64,000 nucleotides of DNA from Odiellus spinosus (Eukaryota > Arthropoda > Arachnida > Opiliones > Phalangiidae), in contig OY987229.1 in NCBI GenBank assembly GCA_963920705.1, positions 21,085,728-21,149,727 on the forward strand, given 5' to 3'. Position numbers and translations under genes: made by a program. Shown in pieces: positions 1 to 11,104 of the stretch. Within the stretch, counting starts at the first letter, position 1. Each line of letters starts with the position of its first letter. A model generated the notes under the pieces. That model ran no database searches, was not told the origin of the DNA, and saw nothing but the letters and a program-made list of their open reading frames with translations.

Positions 1-40
1 ATATCAACGATATTCATTAAAATTGTTCTTTAATTTCCAG

Positions 41-188
41 TATGTCTGAGGTTGTGAAGAGAGTATCGAAGAAAAAATTAGAGCCTCATATCAAGGCCTT
101 AGTTTTTGAGCTTTGTTGTAACGATCGGGATGGAGAAGATGTCGAAGTACCTTACGTTCGGTACAAACTGCCGCAAAACAGTCAATGA
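41..188 (+). CDS. Candidate terminal coding exon of an unrecognised gene
   Basis: A pyrimidine-rich tract ending in CAG at 38-40 resembles a 3' splice site, and an open frame runs from 42 to the TGA at 186-188. Read from the ATG at 42 it gives 48 residues: a basic start ([20 protein letters not shown]), a hydrophobic stretch with paired cysteines (VFELCCND) and an acidic-to-aromatic tail ([15 protein letters not shown]). Codon use and the charged, non-repetitive composition look more protein-like than neighbouring AT-rich DNA. If spliced, the T at 41 would complete a codon begun in an exon left of the window. An AATAAA lies at 450-455. I do not recognise the protein. It could instead be a chance frame, since only 147 bases are involved. 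Confidence 0.4.
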
Positions 189-449
189 AGCTTAGTTAAT
201 TCCCCTCATCAGTAGGAAAAAAAAGTAATCTCGCGAATTTTTAGTCTACAGTAAAGTTAATTTAAAATTTCTTCATAACCAGCCATCTTTAACAAAATCC
301 AAATCGATAAGAAGTTATAGAAAACATTTGAATTTAGATTATTTGAGAAAATTTGTGGTTCATAGAAATTTAACGCAACCGCAACCTCATTCTATAAAAA
401 AAGGTAATTATTTGAAAGTATCGTGCTTTATTAGACGATTTGCTTCAAG

Positions 450-455
450 AATAAA
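450..455 (+). terminator. Possible polyadenylation signal
   Basis: A canonical AATAAA lies about 260 bases after the stop of the candidate exon at 41-188. In DNA this AT-rich the hexamer is expected often by chance, so it only supports a possible 3' UTR of 189 to about 475. Confidence 0.2.
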
Positions 456-475
456 TACAAATAGTAATCGATTTC

Positions 476-2858
476 GTGTAAAGATCATTTGACTTTTCCT
501 ATTTGTAGCATTTTCTCCCAATTTGAATAAGATTCCCTTATTATTTATGTCCTTGCTAAGCCTAGCTCTCATTTAAAATGTTATTCTTGATGCAAAATTT
601 CCTAAAAATTAACAAATTAATTCATTTGAATAATTTGTTTCTTTCAGAAACTGAGATTTCAATGTATCACTCGTTCAACTAATATTTAACCCATTTATTT
701 TGTTCGAAGTTATAAATTAAATTTTGTTGTAGCATTTTTTCCAGGCTTCATTTTGTATTTTCTACTTTTTATTTGGATATAATTTTGTTTTGGCCACGTT
801 TGAGCTCTTGTTTTACGTAATCCTAAAAAAAAGCCTGAAAGATGAAAAACATTTTCTATCTGACAGAATAAAATTTGAAATGAACCAAAGTTGTCGTTGT
901 TTTGGTACATAGTTTGGCATAAATTGGGTTAATTGTAGGAAGTAAGATGGCAAGAAGTTTGTAGGACCACAATTGGATAAATAGGGTGCTAACAGTACTT
1001 TTCTTGAAACGTCATCCCCCCCTACAAATGGATACACTTCAATGCCCCCTCCTGCCTAACTGTTAACAGGGGCGCCGCCATTGTGGGGGACAAAAAAGCA
1101 ACGATAGAGATAGAGTGGCGCCACAATGAGATCTCGCGCCACCTGAAAAACTTGCTAGGGCCGTCTCTGAATGCTAGCTCCCTATAGTCTCTATCAAGGT
1201 TTTTGGGTTTTCAATTCGTTCTTGGTGCGATGAATTGATGCCAAGCTTTACTGAAAAACTGATTTTTGAAACAACTTAATTGTTCTATCGATGTCTTGAC
1301 TTCAAAATGAATCAATTTCTTTCTGACCTTTGACATCAAAATACTAACAATCTTCAGGGGACCTTACTTAGGATTTTCCCTCGAAAAATTAATTTAAATA
1401 CACGACCCTTGACCCCTAAAGGATGAGTTTTTATCCTCCTGTTTTCTGTTTCGTAACACGAGACCAGGGACCTAATGACCTCTGTGAGAAATTATACTTT
1501 TCGTTTTTTATAAACCTGGTACAGCCTTAACAAACTGTAGTGTTTCTTTATAACGATGGTAAAGACCCAAAGTTATTTTTACTAAGTGGACTAAGGTAAT
1601 GTCTAATGGCGTGGAAATTTACCCACCCCCTCTTTGCTCCGCACCGCTCTTATCTTTGAGCTCGGGGCTCAAGCGAGATCTACTTTAGACGTAGCTCATT
1701 GGTACTAACGGATCTCTTCTCCTCTAGGGAGTTGAGGAGGAACTGCGGCGAGAGCTTCCTCCAAAAATGTTCGCGGAAATCGATCGAAATTTCTTTCTTT
1801 TTTTTTTTTTTCCTTCGCTGCCCATTTCGCCTAAACTTCCTAGTGCGCACAAGAATTGCACCGAATAACCTCGACAGCGCTCGTAGCTAGTAGCGACGAC
1901 CCTATCCTTGTCCCTTCCCATAATATAATTCCATTTTTTTACATCAAACCCGTGGAATACTTTACGTAACATCGTCGTCGTAACTCGGTTGGGGGCTTGC
2001 CCAGGACTCGGTACCCGGGTAGCCGCGGCTTCCAGAATTATAATCAGGGCTTTCCCTCGTCTGCAGTTCTTTCTTACGCGTAATCGAAGCTTTATGTCCT
2101 TACTAGATCCGATTATGTTTAAAACTAAACGCGTTACGTTGTTTGCCTTACGTGACTTTTATCGAACTGGGATTCAATCGTTACAAGTGAAAAACCTTCG
2201 CGTTTCTAGGCGCATCTATCGAGCGGATTATCTATCTGTCAAGGTACGGTACATAAAAAGTTCAATACTCCTTTTTTATCACGGTTAACGTCTCACGAAA
2301 CGAGTAGGCTTAGCGCAATCGCGTGAATGGTAAATGTTTCAACAATGAATGTCAATATTGACAAATGCCATGTGTAATACAATACCAAAGTAAATTTGCT
2401 TTCCGTATTTTCATCCTTTTGGATTTATAAATCAATTGTTTGCGCGTAATCTTATCACGTTTGTCTAATTAATAAATGTAGAACTTGTCATTAGCTTAAT
2501 TACGGTTAACTAATGCAATAATGCGTTGCAAATTAACAACTTGCTAGGGATGCTACGGCTCGATCTGTGATACTATTGGTCGATTTCAAATGGTTATACT
2601 TAACAACAAGGGAATGTGGTATTATTCAATCGATCTGAATTCCATCTGTTAAAGAGATATATCACGTGATGATAGGTATATATTACCTGGTGGGGGTGTA
2701 CTACGTATAACAGTTTAAAGGCGTAGTTCATGTTCATTGGGCTTTAAATACGTCAAAACGCTTTTTGTTACTTGGCATTTGTTAATTAAATTAAAGGGAA
2801 CCCAAATGATAACGGTTTAGATTTCGTGTTTAAGACGTTTTCCAATTACAAACTAACT
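476..2858. other. Unique-looking non-coding DNA with a GC-richer middle
   Basis: No convincing exon or repeat is visible. The part from about 1040 to 2290 is GC-richer and CpG-rich, with short C runs, GGCGCC at 1071 and 1114, and a GCCGCCAT word near 1075 that resembles part of a YY1 site. Short open frames at 1699-1890 and 1989-2288 lack an ATG at their ends and read as low-complexity or basic peptides; I do not accept them as genes. The GC-rich stretch could be a promoter or 5' UTR, but no splice donor or start decides it. Confidence 0.4.
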
Positions 2859-2862
2859 TTAA

Positions 2863-3088
2863 AGGGGGAATGAAGCCTACCAACAAGTGATTTTTTTATC
2901 AATTCCTTATCGATTAAATAGGCCTAATCCACTAGAAATAAATTTAAAGAAACTAAGCCTATTTTTCGGGTAAGTTTTAAAATTATTTCTAGTTTCATAT
3001 TTTTTGGTAATTTTTTGTTGGTGGATTAGGCCTATTTAAACGATAAGGAATAGATAAAAAAATCACTGGTTTTAGGTTGAATTTCCCT
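2863..3088. mobile_element. Family C palindromic MITE, compact copy (C1)
   Basis: A 226-bp near-palindrome. The left end AGGGGGAATGAAGCC is the inverted match of the right end GGTTGAATTTCCCT, and inner arms share ATTCCTTATCG and its complement and TAGGCCTAATCCA and its complement. TTAA flanks both sides (2859-2862 and 3089-3092), as expected for a TTAA-targeting family such as piggyBac or Kolobok types. Sequence from the arms recurs at 9345, 10045, 41075, 49033 and 59205. This copy lacks the longer centre seen in the others. Confidence 0.75.
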
Positions 3089-3335
3089 TTAAGATGAGGT
3101 AGACACTTGTTATCTCAGTTCCCCAAAAATATTTTGAACTGTTTGCACTCCCAAACCTGAAGTTTAATAAGTTGATAAGAGAACGGGAAGGAAGACAGGT
3201 ACATTTTTATTTTTTAATTAATTAAAATTAATAACGTTGCATAGTCGATGTTAGTTAGGCCTATTTTTTTTTTTCTTCGAATGATTAATACTAATTAATA
3301 TTTAGATATGTTTTTTCATAAGATTAAGACCCTAT

Positions 3336-3627
3336 CAAGGAGGATCAGAGAAGGAGAGGAAATGTGGGGCTGCGTTGAGTTAGAGAGAGAAGAGCCAACC
3401 TCCCACTCGGGTGGAAAGGGGGGATAGGAAATTCTCGAGGTAAACTGTTGTCACGTGGTCGCTAGCTAGCGCGTCTCATAAAGGATTCGTTTTACCCACG
3501 CGACAACAATTTACCACGAAGCATCTCTACCCCCGTCTGTCCCCCGTTCTCCCAGAGTGGGAGTTTAGGCCGACGCAGTAGGAACCGCGCCGTCCCCACA
3601 TTTCCTCTCCTTCTCTGATCCTCCTTG
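3336..3627 (+). mobile_element. Family B inverted-repeat element, copy 1
   Basis: A 292-bp element with ends CAAGGAGGATCAGAGAAGG and its inverse, followed inward by a second inverted pair (GGTAAACTGTTGTCACGTG against CACGYGACAACAATTTACC). Two other copies are at 8439 and 49275. This copy has no clear target duplication (ACCCTAT before, CTTGCAT after) and a variant terminus (AAGGAGG rather than AAGAAGG), so it is probably older or rearranged. Confidence 0.8.
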
Positions 3628-4258
3628 CTTGCATTTAGAGTTAGCCTTGTAAACGATACCCTAGTTGTAGACTAATTAGTACCAATTTTGTCTGCATTTT
3701 TTTCACATCCAACTCTTAATTACCTAGGGTTTCACCCTCTTTAAACGGAATTCGGATATTTAAATATTTAAACCAGGTTCTAAAATAATTGTTCCGTTCC
3801 ACTGTTCCTAATTCTCTCACACTGGTTCTCTACATTTGTGACCTGGAGCAGTGGTATATTCTATAAATGTTTTGACAAATAAGTTATACCAAAGTGAACT
3901 CTGTCCAAACGTTGTAATAATGCCTTTGTCAAACCATTTTTGGCGTCGAGTAGCTAAACTTAGGGAGTATTTACCCTTGATGCCAAGACCCGCCGATCTA
4001 AGCAGACATGCAGGTACTTTTAATTTGTATCTCTTGCAGCCTTCATGTCGACCTTAAATTTAGTTTTTTTTAGCAACTGTGCATTGAGTTTAATTTTTTA
4101 TAAACTGATTTCAGTTTTGGTAATGCAAAAAATTCTGCATTTCCGAGTTCGGCATTCGATTCGCTAGTTTTTTAGTGGTTAGTTCTTCCCAAAACTAAAA
4201 TCTCGTCAAATTGTAGGATTGATTAACCAGACTGTGTATAAGACTGGAATTGTCAGCC
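3628..4258. other. Non-coding stretch before candidate first exon
   Basis: Plain AT-rich DNA with no repeat seen. The open frame at 3851-4057 is short and not protein-like. The last 60 bases could be 5' UTR of the exon at 4259, but no TATA box or initiator is evident. Confidence 0.3.
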
Positions 4259-4417
4259 ATGGCGTCCGCGGACCCTTACGCATCCAGTCCGGGTCATGAA
4301 ACAACGAACACGGAGAAAAGTGACCAAGGGGGAGGAGGAGGTGAAGGTCATACCGACCAAACCCCCGAAGAAGTCGTGAACATGGACGAACTACTGGCCA
4401 AGCTTCGACTAGAAATG
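4259..4417 (+). CDS. Candidate first coding exon of an unrecognised gene
   Basis: The ATG at 4259 sits in an excellent Kozak context (TCAGCCATGG). The frame encodes 53 residues starting MASADPYASSPGHETTN, then a glycine run (GGGGGEG), an acidic linker and a leucine-rich amphipathic end (NMDELLAKLRLEM). A donor-like GTTAGT begins at 4418, immediately after the ATG codon for the last methionine. Without splicing the frame reaches a TGA soon after, at 4457-4459. The low-complexity acidic and glycine-rich start followed by a helix is typical of intracellular eukaryotic proteins. No family is recognised, and the following exon is not found in the window. Base composition is clearly GC-richer than the surroundings, which supports a real exon. 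Confidence 0.5.
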
Positions 4418-5505
4418 GTTAGTTCATTCAACTCTCTTAATAATTTTGTGGCTCGGTGACTGGGCAAGGGTGGAGCGGGGGAGGGGAATTTAGCGCGTGC
4501 GCTATGCTATCTTGACTGGGGTTAAAGTGACAGTAACAAAGACGAAAACAATTCTAGTTTATGATACTTAAAAACCAAAGACCTTCAAACAAAAACCTTT
4601 TGGAAACCGAGAAAGTTTCATGTATGCCATTTTTGGATTCCCGAACGACAATTTCTGAGTACCTTGAAGGTGTTTTATCGGCGCCAAACCACTGGCAATA
4701 GTCCGATTCTAGAAACGATGCGTAAATATTATTTTTAGTTGTAGGTGAAAGTAATGAATTTCAGACATTTTGAAATTCATATTGTGTATGGTAATCAGGG
4801 AACACCTGGCAAGTCCATGGATATGAAAAGAAATGTTAGTTAAACCCCTGTGAAGCATTGGCGTTGCGACATTATCCTGGCCCAAGTCGCTTGTCTTAAA
4901 CCCGGGCCCCTTAAACAATACCCTAAGCCCACGGGCCTTCCCACAGTCGCTGTTAAGGAACTTGGAAGTTAAATTCGAATTTGTGTTTTTTAATTTTTTG
5001 TCACCGACACTTGAAGAAAGATAAATTATTCATTGAGTTGACATGTGGGTGGAAACGGGCTCGTAACGTGTTGAGAGAGATCAGGACTATCCTTTTCGTA
5101 TATAACAACCAAACTCTCTCGCTCACTGGAGGAGAGATCTCCGCTGGTTCCTCTGGCTTTGTCTCACCCCAAAAATATCGATTATTTCCCTAGAAATATT
5201 TGAAATTCCGCGCCCACGATAGAGACAAATCAGGAAATAACTTCGAATGAGAAACCTTTACGCTATAAGGGGCAATGTCCAGCATTATCGTGACTATATT
5301 CGCCGCCTCCGGGCTAAAAAAAACGATATTTGATTTAGAGAAAAGGTGTTTTGCATATTCTTTTAATTTTGTCTTTCTCAATCGGTGATGCGTTTGTTTG
5401 AGTTGTATACGTTTTCGTATTTGAAGCCTCGAACGGAAATCGTGTATAAACTGGATAAGTTGAAACAGACACACTCTCTTAAAGCTCTATTAGACTCAAT
5501 TGAGA
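4418..5505. other. Non-coding DNA, probable intron if the 4259 exon is real
   Basis: No accepted exon. Small frames at 4981-5193 and 5190-5474 give cysteine- and phenylalanine-rich, non-family peptides. A GA/CT-rich patch lies at 5060-5160. Nothing else recognised. Confidence 0.3.
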
Positions 5506-6155
5506 TCCAAAATATCAAGGAATTTGAAAATAATACCTAAAATATTAAGGAATTTGAAAATAAGGCCCAAAATATTAAGGAATTTGAAAATAAGGTCCAA
5601 AATATTAAGGAATTTGAAAATAAGGCCCAAAATATTAAGGAATTTGAAAATAAGGCCCAAAATATTAAGGAATTTGAAAATAAGGCCCAAAATATTAAGG
5701 AATTTGAAAATAAGACCTAAAATTTTAAGGAATTTGAAAATAAGGTCCAAAATATTAAGGAATTTGAAAATAAGGTCCAAAATATTAAGGAATTTGAAAA
5801 TAAGGTCCAAAATTTTAAGGAATTTGAAAATAAGGTCCAAAATTTTAAGTAATTTGAAAATAAGGTCCAAAATTTTAAGGAATTTGAAAATAAGGCCCAA
5901 AATTTTAAGGAATTTGAAAATAAGGCCCAAAATATTAAGGAATTTGAAAATAAGGCCCAAAATATTAAGGAATTTGAAAATAAGGCCCAAAATATCAAGG
6001 AATTTGAAAGTAAGAACCAAAATATCAAGGAATATGAAAATAAGACCTAAAATATCTAGGAATTTGAAAATAAGACGTAAAATATCTAGGAATTTGAAAA
6101 TAAGACCCAAAATATCAAGGAATATGAAAATAAGACCTAAAATATCTAGGAATTT
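5506..6155. repeat. Minisatellite 1: 30-bp unit, about 22 copies
   Basis: The unit is AATTTGAAAATAAGGCCCAA plus AATATTAAGG. The period is exactly 30, so both strands carry long open frames (for example repeating KIRPKILRNL), which are repeat artefacts. Variants run in blocks: AAGGCCCA with ATATTAAGG at the left and again near 5930-6000, AAGGTCCA with ATTTTAAGG in the centre, and AAGACCTA with ATATCTAGG at the right edge. The unit matches the internal motif of the dispersed repeat that begins at 6165. Confidence 0.97.
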
Positions 6156-6164
6156 TATCTAAAT

Positions 6165-6480
6165 CCAAATCAGAGTTGCCACTGGTCCGGGAAAACTGGG
6201 AAAAGTCAGGGAATTTGAAAATAAACCAAAAACGTCAGGGAATTTAAAGATCTTTCAAGAAGCCAGGAAATTACAATAATTATCTGCAGAAAAGATTCTC
6301 AGCTGACCGTGTCAGATGTATAGATTAGAACAAAGATACAAATGCAAAAAGTTTGGCGAACGCGATTATATAAAAAATAAAAGGTTAAAAATTGAATAGT
6401 ATTAGCTGAAACTGTCAGGGAAAATCGTTGGAAAAGGTCAGAAAAAAACCTGGATAAGTCAGGGAATTTGAATCTGAAAA
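6165..6480. repeat. Family O dispersed repeat (GTCAGGGAATTTGAAAA type), copy 1
   Basis: It carries several copies of GGAAAAGTCAGGGAATTTG and degenerate forms, plus a motif AATTTGAAAATAAACCAAAA that is almost the minisatellite 1 unit. A second copy lies at 28872-29315, and both share a CAGCTGACC word internally. This kind of GTCAGGGAATTT repeat looks familiar from several invertebrate genomes, but I cannot assign a superfamily. Confidence 0.7.
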
Positions 6481-7060
6481 GACTGTGGAAATTAGTGAAT
6501 CAATCGAGTAAAAATAATTTTAAGTATATGTGTAGTGGGTAGAAGGGAATCTCTCATCTTGAATATGAAAATAGATATATATTTTGACTTAAAAAAAATA
6601 CTTAAAAATCTTATTTCACGGTCTTTACCAACCAAATTTCGATCTTTACAAAACAAGAGTTCAACGTGTTTCCTGTTATAAAGAAAATGAGTTAATAAAA
6701 AAAAATATCCAAGTATAAAATAGAAGGTGGAAATAAATATAAAAAAAAAAAAAAGATTGAAGAGAGAAAAAAAAAAGAATCTCCAGGATATCAATTTAAA
6801 ACTAGTTTTGGATCGTCTTGGACAGATCGGACGAGGCATCACGTTGGTACTACAAATTGTATAAAATTTATTTTTGGATAATAAGTTGACATGTCGAGAA
6901 ATTCGCGCTTTTGATAGCTATAAAATCGTAAATGAAAGGAGAAATGGTCCAAAAGATACCTGCATTTGCTCTAAATATCTAATATGTGGGTGTGGGTGAT
7001 GATAGCAAAGAAAATAAGGCACGGGAGTGGAAAGTTAGACTCAGTTTCTTGTCCATTTGG
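6481..7060. other. AT-rich non-coding stretch
   Basis: A-tracts at 6740-6775 and no gene. The minus-strand frame at 6492-6842 is phenylalanine-rich and low complexity because of these tracts. Confidence 0.4.
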
Positions 7061-7067
7061 ATTTTAC

Positions 7068-7405
7068 CAGAAGCCGATGAAACCCTCCTTTGAAGTCTAT
7101 TACTACCTGGTCTTATCTACCCCTCTCTGTATGGGTTAGTTTCAAAAAGCGCGATTCGTACGCCTCCTAACGGTAGATATTTTCGGAGCGGGAGTTCGTC
7201 GAGCGAATATCCCTAGCAGCCTCGGAGTTCGTTAAAAAAACGTCGTCGTTTGTGGAGAGAGAGAATTTCCAATTTTCCGTAGACAGGGGGGTATGAAGTA
7301 GGACCCCTCCGATCTCGTAAAATTGGGAGTTTTACCCATACAGAGAGGAGCGCTATATGGAACATTAGAGTAGTAGACTTCAAAGGAGGGTTTCATCTAC
7401 TTCTG
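7068..7405 (+). mobile_element. Family A MITE, copy 1
   Basis: A 338-bp element with ends CAGAAGCCGATGAAACCC and GGGTTTCATCTACTTCTG. The perfect 7-bp duplication ATTTTAC is at 7061-7067 and 7406-7412. About 60 bp in from each end the arms share a second inverted motif, CTCTCTGTATGGGT. The right end has TCTAC instead of TCGGC, a subfamily mark shared with copies 9, 10 and 12. No transposase is encoded. Confidence 0.95.
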
Positions 7406-7607
7406 ATTTTACCGAAATTTTACAAGAAATTGTTACTTTTTTTAAATGGGTAGAACCTTCGCCCATCGCCCTAGCTCCGACGAAAAATCAATCATCTTAA
7501 CATCATGTAGTTTTGAAATAATGAAAAACAATTGGAGGTTAGGTACACCAATGGAAGATAGACAGACTCATGACTTGTATGTTCACATATTAAAGCTGCG
7601 TTCATAC

Positions 7608-7725
7608 TAGGTCTTGGAATCGATTTAAACCTTTACAAAACTTTTCACTAGAGTCGTGTGAACGGGAAACTGTCTTTTCTCAAATCGATTTGATTCGATT
7701 TCTGGAAACTGCTTCGGGAACCAGT
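7608..7725. repeat. Family N dispersed repeat, copy 1
   Basis: Shares ACTAGGTCTTGG and AAACTGCTTCGGGAACCA, in the same order, with 46430-46520. Two degenerate copies only; class unknown. Confidence 0.5.
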
Positions 7726-8438
7726 TTCAACACCTGTTTCAGTTTCAACAACCGATAGATGAAGTTACGATAAATTGATTTATAAAGAAAATGCGTGAAC
7801 ACGTGACGCTTAATACGATTCCTGACGATTTGAATATCAGTTTAATTTTACCGTTTCAAATCGGTTAATAATCCCAAAGTTTTCATCTCCACTTCTATAT
7901 TCTCCTTATTTCGGTTGTCGTAAAACGCTTGGAGGCGACGACAAGTTTTCCCCGACTTGAAATATATTCGGCGACAATACGCACGTGGGAGGCTTCGTAC
8001 CTCGCGAAATTTTATCGTCTTGGCCCTTTTTGGGGAGGAAAAAAAAAATATACGAACTTTGGGAAACCGATATCGAGATTGGGCGATCGTATATTTTAGG
8101 CCCATCTTCTGACTCGACTGTCCAAACAAACCGGAGAGAGAAATAAGGTGACATTCATTATCGAGAACTTTCGCACTATCGCGCCGTTTTCCGAGATATT
8201 CGTGTTCTTTCTAGGAAAAAGATAGAGTACCCAAAGGATTATGTAAGGATCGAAGTGGGTTTCGTCTAAATTATTAGCTGGAACTTTTAGATTTAATCTA
8301 TGGAAAAGATTAGAGCCCACTTGATTTTGGAGAAGAAAAGTTTCATAGATGGCCATACCTCCGAATTGGGAGACTGTAAGGGAAGGTTAACTATTTCCCT
8401 AAAATCTGTACACCAACTACTTATCTTATTACCCCAGA

Positions 8439-8739
8439 CAAGAAGGATCAGACAAGGAGAGGAAAAGTGGGACTGTGTTGAGTTAGAGAGAGAAGAGCCA
8501 ACCTCCCACTAGGGTGGAAAGGGGATAGGAAATTCTCGAGGTAAACTGTTGTCACGTGGTCGCGAGCCTAGTCCGATACTACGCGTCTCATAAAGTATCC
8601 GTTTTACTCACGTGACAACAATTTACCACGAAGAATCTCTACCCCCGACTGTCCCCCGTTCTCCCAGAGTGGGAGTTTAGGCCGACGCAGTAGGAACCGC
8701 GCCGTTCCCACTTTTCCTCTCCTTGTCTGATCCTTCTTG
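8439..8739 (+). mobile_element. Family B inverted-repeat element, copy 2
   Basis: A 301-bp element with ends CAAGAAGGATCAGACAAGG and its inverse. The perfect 7-bp duplication CCCCAGA is at 8432-8438 and 8740-8746. The nested inner inverted repeat contains CACGTG on each arm. The sequence is close to copies 1 and 3. Confidence 0.93.
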
Positions 8740-9344
8740 CCCCAGATAAGCCCCTCGGAGTTTGTATCTGTTGGTATAAAATATCGAATTTTATTTTCTT
8801 ACTAAACAGCTGTTACACACAGCGTTTGTAAAATATGGGAGGAGGTAGTGTCAAGAGGAAAGCTTTCTTTTATAATTTTATTCTTTCTGAAGCGCATGCG
8901 CGTTTTCGTGATCTACTTCTTATTTCGCTGATTGGGACACGCCTGCGCAAAAATATCTCCTCTTTTTGTCTATACCTCTTCTAACTTTTGGCCAAAAAAA
9001 GTAACTTAACTAAGGTAGTTTAGTTTCAACGAAAAAGTTACTTTTGGCCATAAAAATATTGATTGAAACCGAGGCTTAAGACATCTAGTTGGAGACCCTA
9101 ATTTTTTCCACTCCTTCACATTACGTCCTCCCAGATAAAATATTGAATCTTCGCGCTATCGTGATGTTCTTTATCAGTATCATTTGTCACGGTTACTTCT
9201 ATTGCCATGGGATTCTGGTTACACTTACGTAACGGAAGTAGAATATATTTTATCAGAATTTATTGGATATCTAGCTATAAGCGGCTTGGAATGTTTTTTT
9301 TTAAAAGGGTACAGGAAATATGTGTTCAAGATTAAGATGTTTTA
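8740..9344. other. Non-coding stretch
   Basis: AT-rich DNA with a GCGCATGCGCG patch at 8892-8902 and the inverted pair TTTTTGGCCAAA / AAAAGTTACTTTTGGCC around 8990-9050. No gene seen. Confidence 0.3.
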
Positions 9345-9613
9345 GTGTAGATTCTGAATTTCTTCGCAATGAACAGTCGGCGATCATGAAATCTTGCTTT
9401 AACCACTGGCCTTTGTTCATTGGTCGATAACCCTTCAATTTGAAGAAATTTAGGACCTCCATGAATCCAGCTAAGCCTATTTTGATGATAAGTTTAAATT
9501 TATTTCTGGTTTAATATGTGTATGTAAATTTTGTTTACTGGTGGATTAGTCCTATTTAAACGATAAGTAATCGACAAAAAAAAAATCACTTTTTGTTGGG
9601 TTGCATTCTCCCT
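9345..9613 (+). mobile_element. Family C element, right half (C2)
   Basis: Contains the C centre (AGTCGGCGA, ATTGGTCGATAACCC), then CTCCATGAATCCAGCTAAGC, TGGTGGATTAGTCCTATTTA and an end TTGCATTCTCCCT followed by TTAA at 9614-9617. The left arm is missing, so it is a truncated copy. Confidence 0.75.
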
Positions 9614-9617
9614 TTAA

Positions 9618-10044
9618 TCTCAGATTCGCAGATTTAAAAAAAAGTTCGTTTTTCTTCGTTTATAAGAGAGATAGGATACTCTGTAGCTTCAGGGTGCATC
9701 TGGTGATTTAAGTGAGAATATGGGATAGGTTATTATAAAGACAACAATTAGTTTTGGGTATAGCAAAATTCATTTTTGACGAAATGGCTAGATCATTAAA
9801 TTATAAACCGAATACTGTCCACTAATTTCGCTAAGGGGTGCTCAGTTTTAATGACAAAAATCCAGCATATTTTTATATCTTGTTATAGGTGTATAGTTTC
9901 CGGAAGACTTAAATTTATTGAACAAAATAATTAATAACTATTTTATTTGTCGTCCGATTTTGACGTTCTTTGTCTCATTTTAAAGCTCTCGTTGAGCTCT
10001 ATAAGAATCTAAATTTTACACGACCTGTCCTTGATAGGAAGAGT
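9618..10044. other. AT-rich stretch between two C halves
   Basis: No gene and no clear repeat. It separates a right half and a left half of family C. Confidence 0.3.
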
Positions 10045-10165
10045 GTAAACTAACAAGTGGTTCCTAATCCAACCGCAATAAATTTACAAACCAATATTAG
10101 ACTAGAAATAAATTTAAAACTTGCCATCAAAATAGGCTTAGCTGGATTCGTGGAGATAATCTAAG
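10045..10165 (+). mobile_element. Family C element, left arm fragment (C3)
   Basis: Matches the C left arm in order: ACAAGTGG, CCTAATCCA, ACTAGAAATAAATTTAAAAC and ATAGGCTTAGCTGGATTC. It ends abruptly after GGAGAT, with no centre or right arm. Confidence 0.7.
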
Positions 10166-11104
10166 GCCGGATTAAGAAATCTGGTGATACCTAAATCTCG
10201 GCGATTATTTTACTAAAATTTAGAAAAACGTGGCGTTGAACTCCCCGTTGAAGGACAAGCTACCAATGACATTGATCATGGAGATCCTGCATTCCTCGTT
10301 TAAGAACCATCGAACAATGCAATGGTTGTTACTCCTAATACGGGGAGTTCGATGATTTCCATGAATGCACTTGTTGTTAGGATGCATTCTGCCTTTAAGA
10401 ATACTTTAATTTACCCCCCCCCCCCCCTCCCCATTTCGCAGCTGACGCATGCTGCTTTGGAAGGTGTGTCTCCATATTTGTATATCTTCGATTTGATAAT
10501 GTACTCTCTAATTAGTAACTGGCAACTGGCTCTCTGGGAGTCTGGTGACCATGCTGTATACGGTATAATCCCCCGATTATATCACGAAAGCTCGAGTCGT
10601 TGGTTTTAATTATCTCGAGAAGTCATTTTCCTTCGTCGTAAATCGTTTATCATATATTATAAGTTCTCATTATTTTCTAATGGTTTGTATAATAAACCAA
10701 GGGTAGTTCGGGAAGACTAATTTTTATCCTTAATAGCTTTAACATTAGGTATTCATTCGCCAAGGCTTAGGTTTATATCGCAACGTCGCTAACGAACGGA
10801 AGAGTAATTGATGATATTACCCCGTCGAACAATTTGTTTGATTTGTGATGAAATTTGAAACTGCTTGGTGAAATTGTAAGGTTGTATGGGCAATAACTCA
10901 TTCTTAGTTCCCTGACGTTTCTGATTACCCCAGGGAGTAATAACTGGTTAAAATAAGTTACGAATGAACGGGTAATGATGTAGTTCCGGTTCTTTTAGGT
11001 TAAGTCGGGTTAAGTTAAAAGAATACCGTTACCATATTCGTTAGAATTTTCATACTTTTACTGTGTTTTACTTACTTTTGCATGGGTTGAAACTTAAAAT
11101 CCCT
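10166..11104. other. Non-coding stretch
   Basis: Contains a C run near 10411-10430. The frame at 10322-10609 crosses that homopolymer and is not family-like. Nothing else seen. Confidence 0.3.

Noticed and set aside
5496-6162. Open frames of about 200 codons on both strands
   Set aside because: They arise because the 30-bp unit is a multiple of three and lacks stops in several frames. There is no start context, and both strands are open at once.
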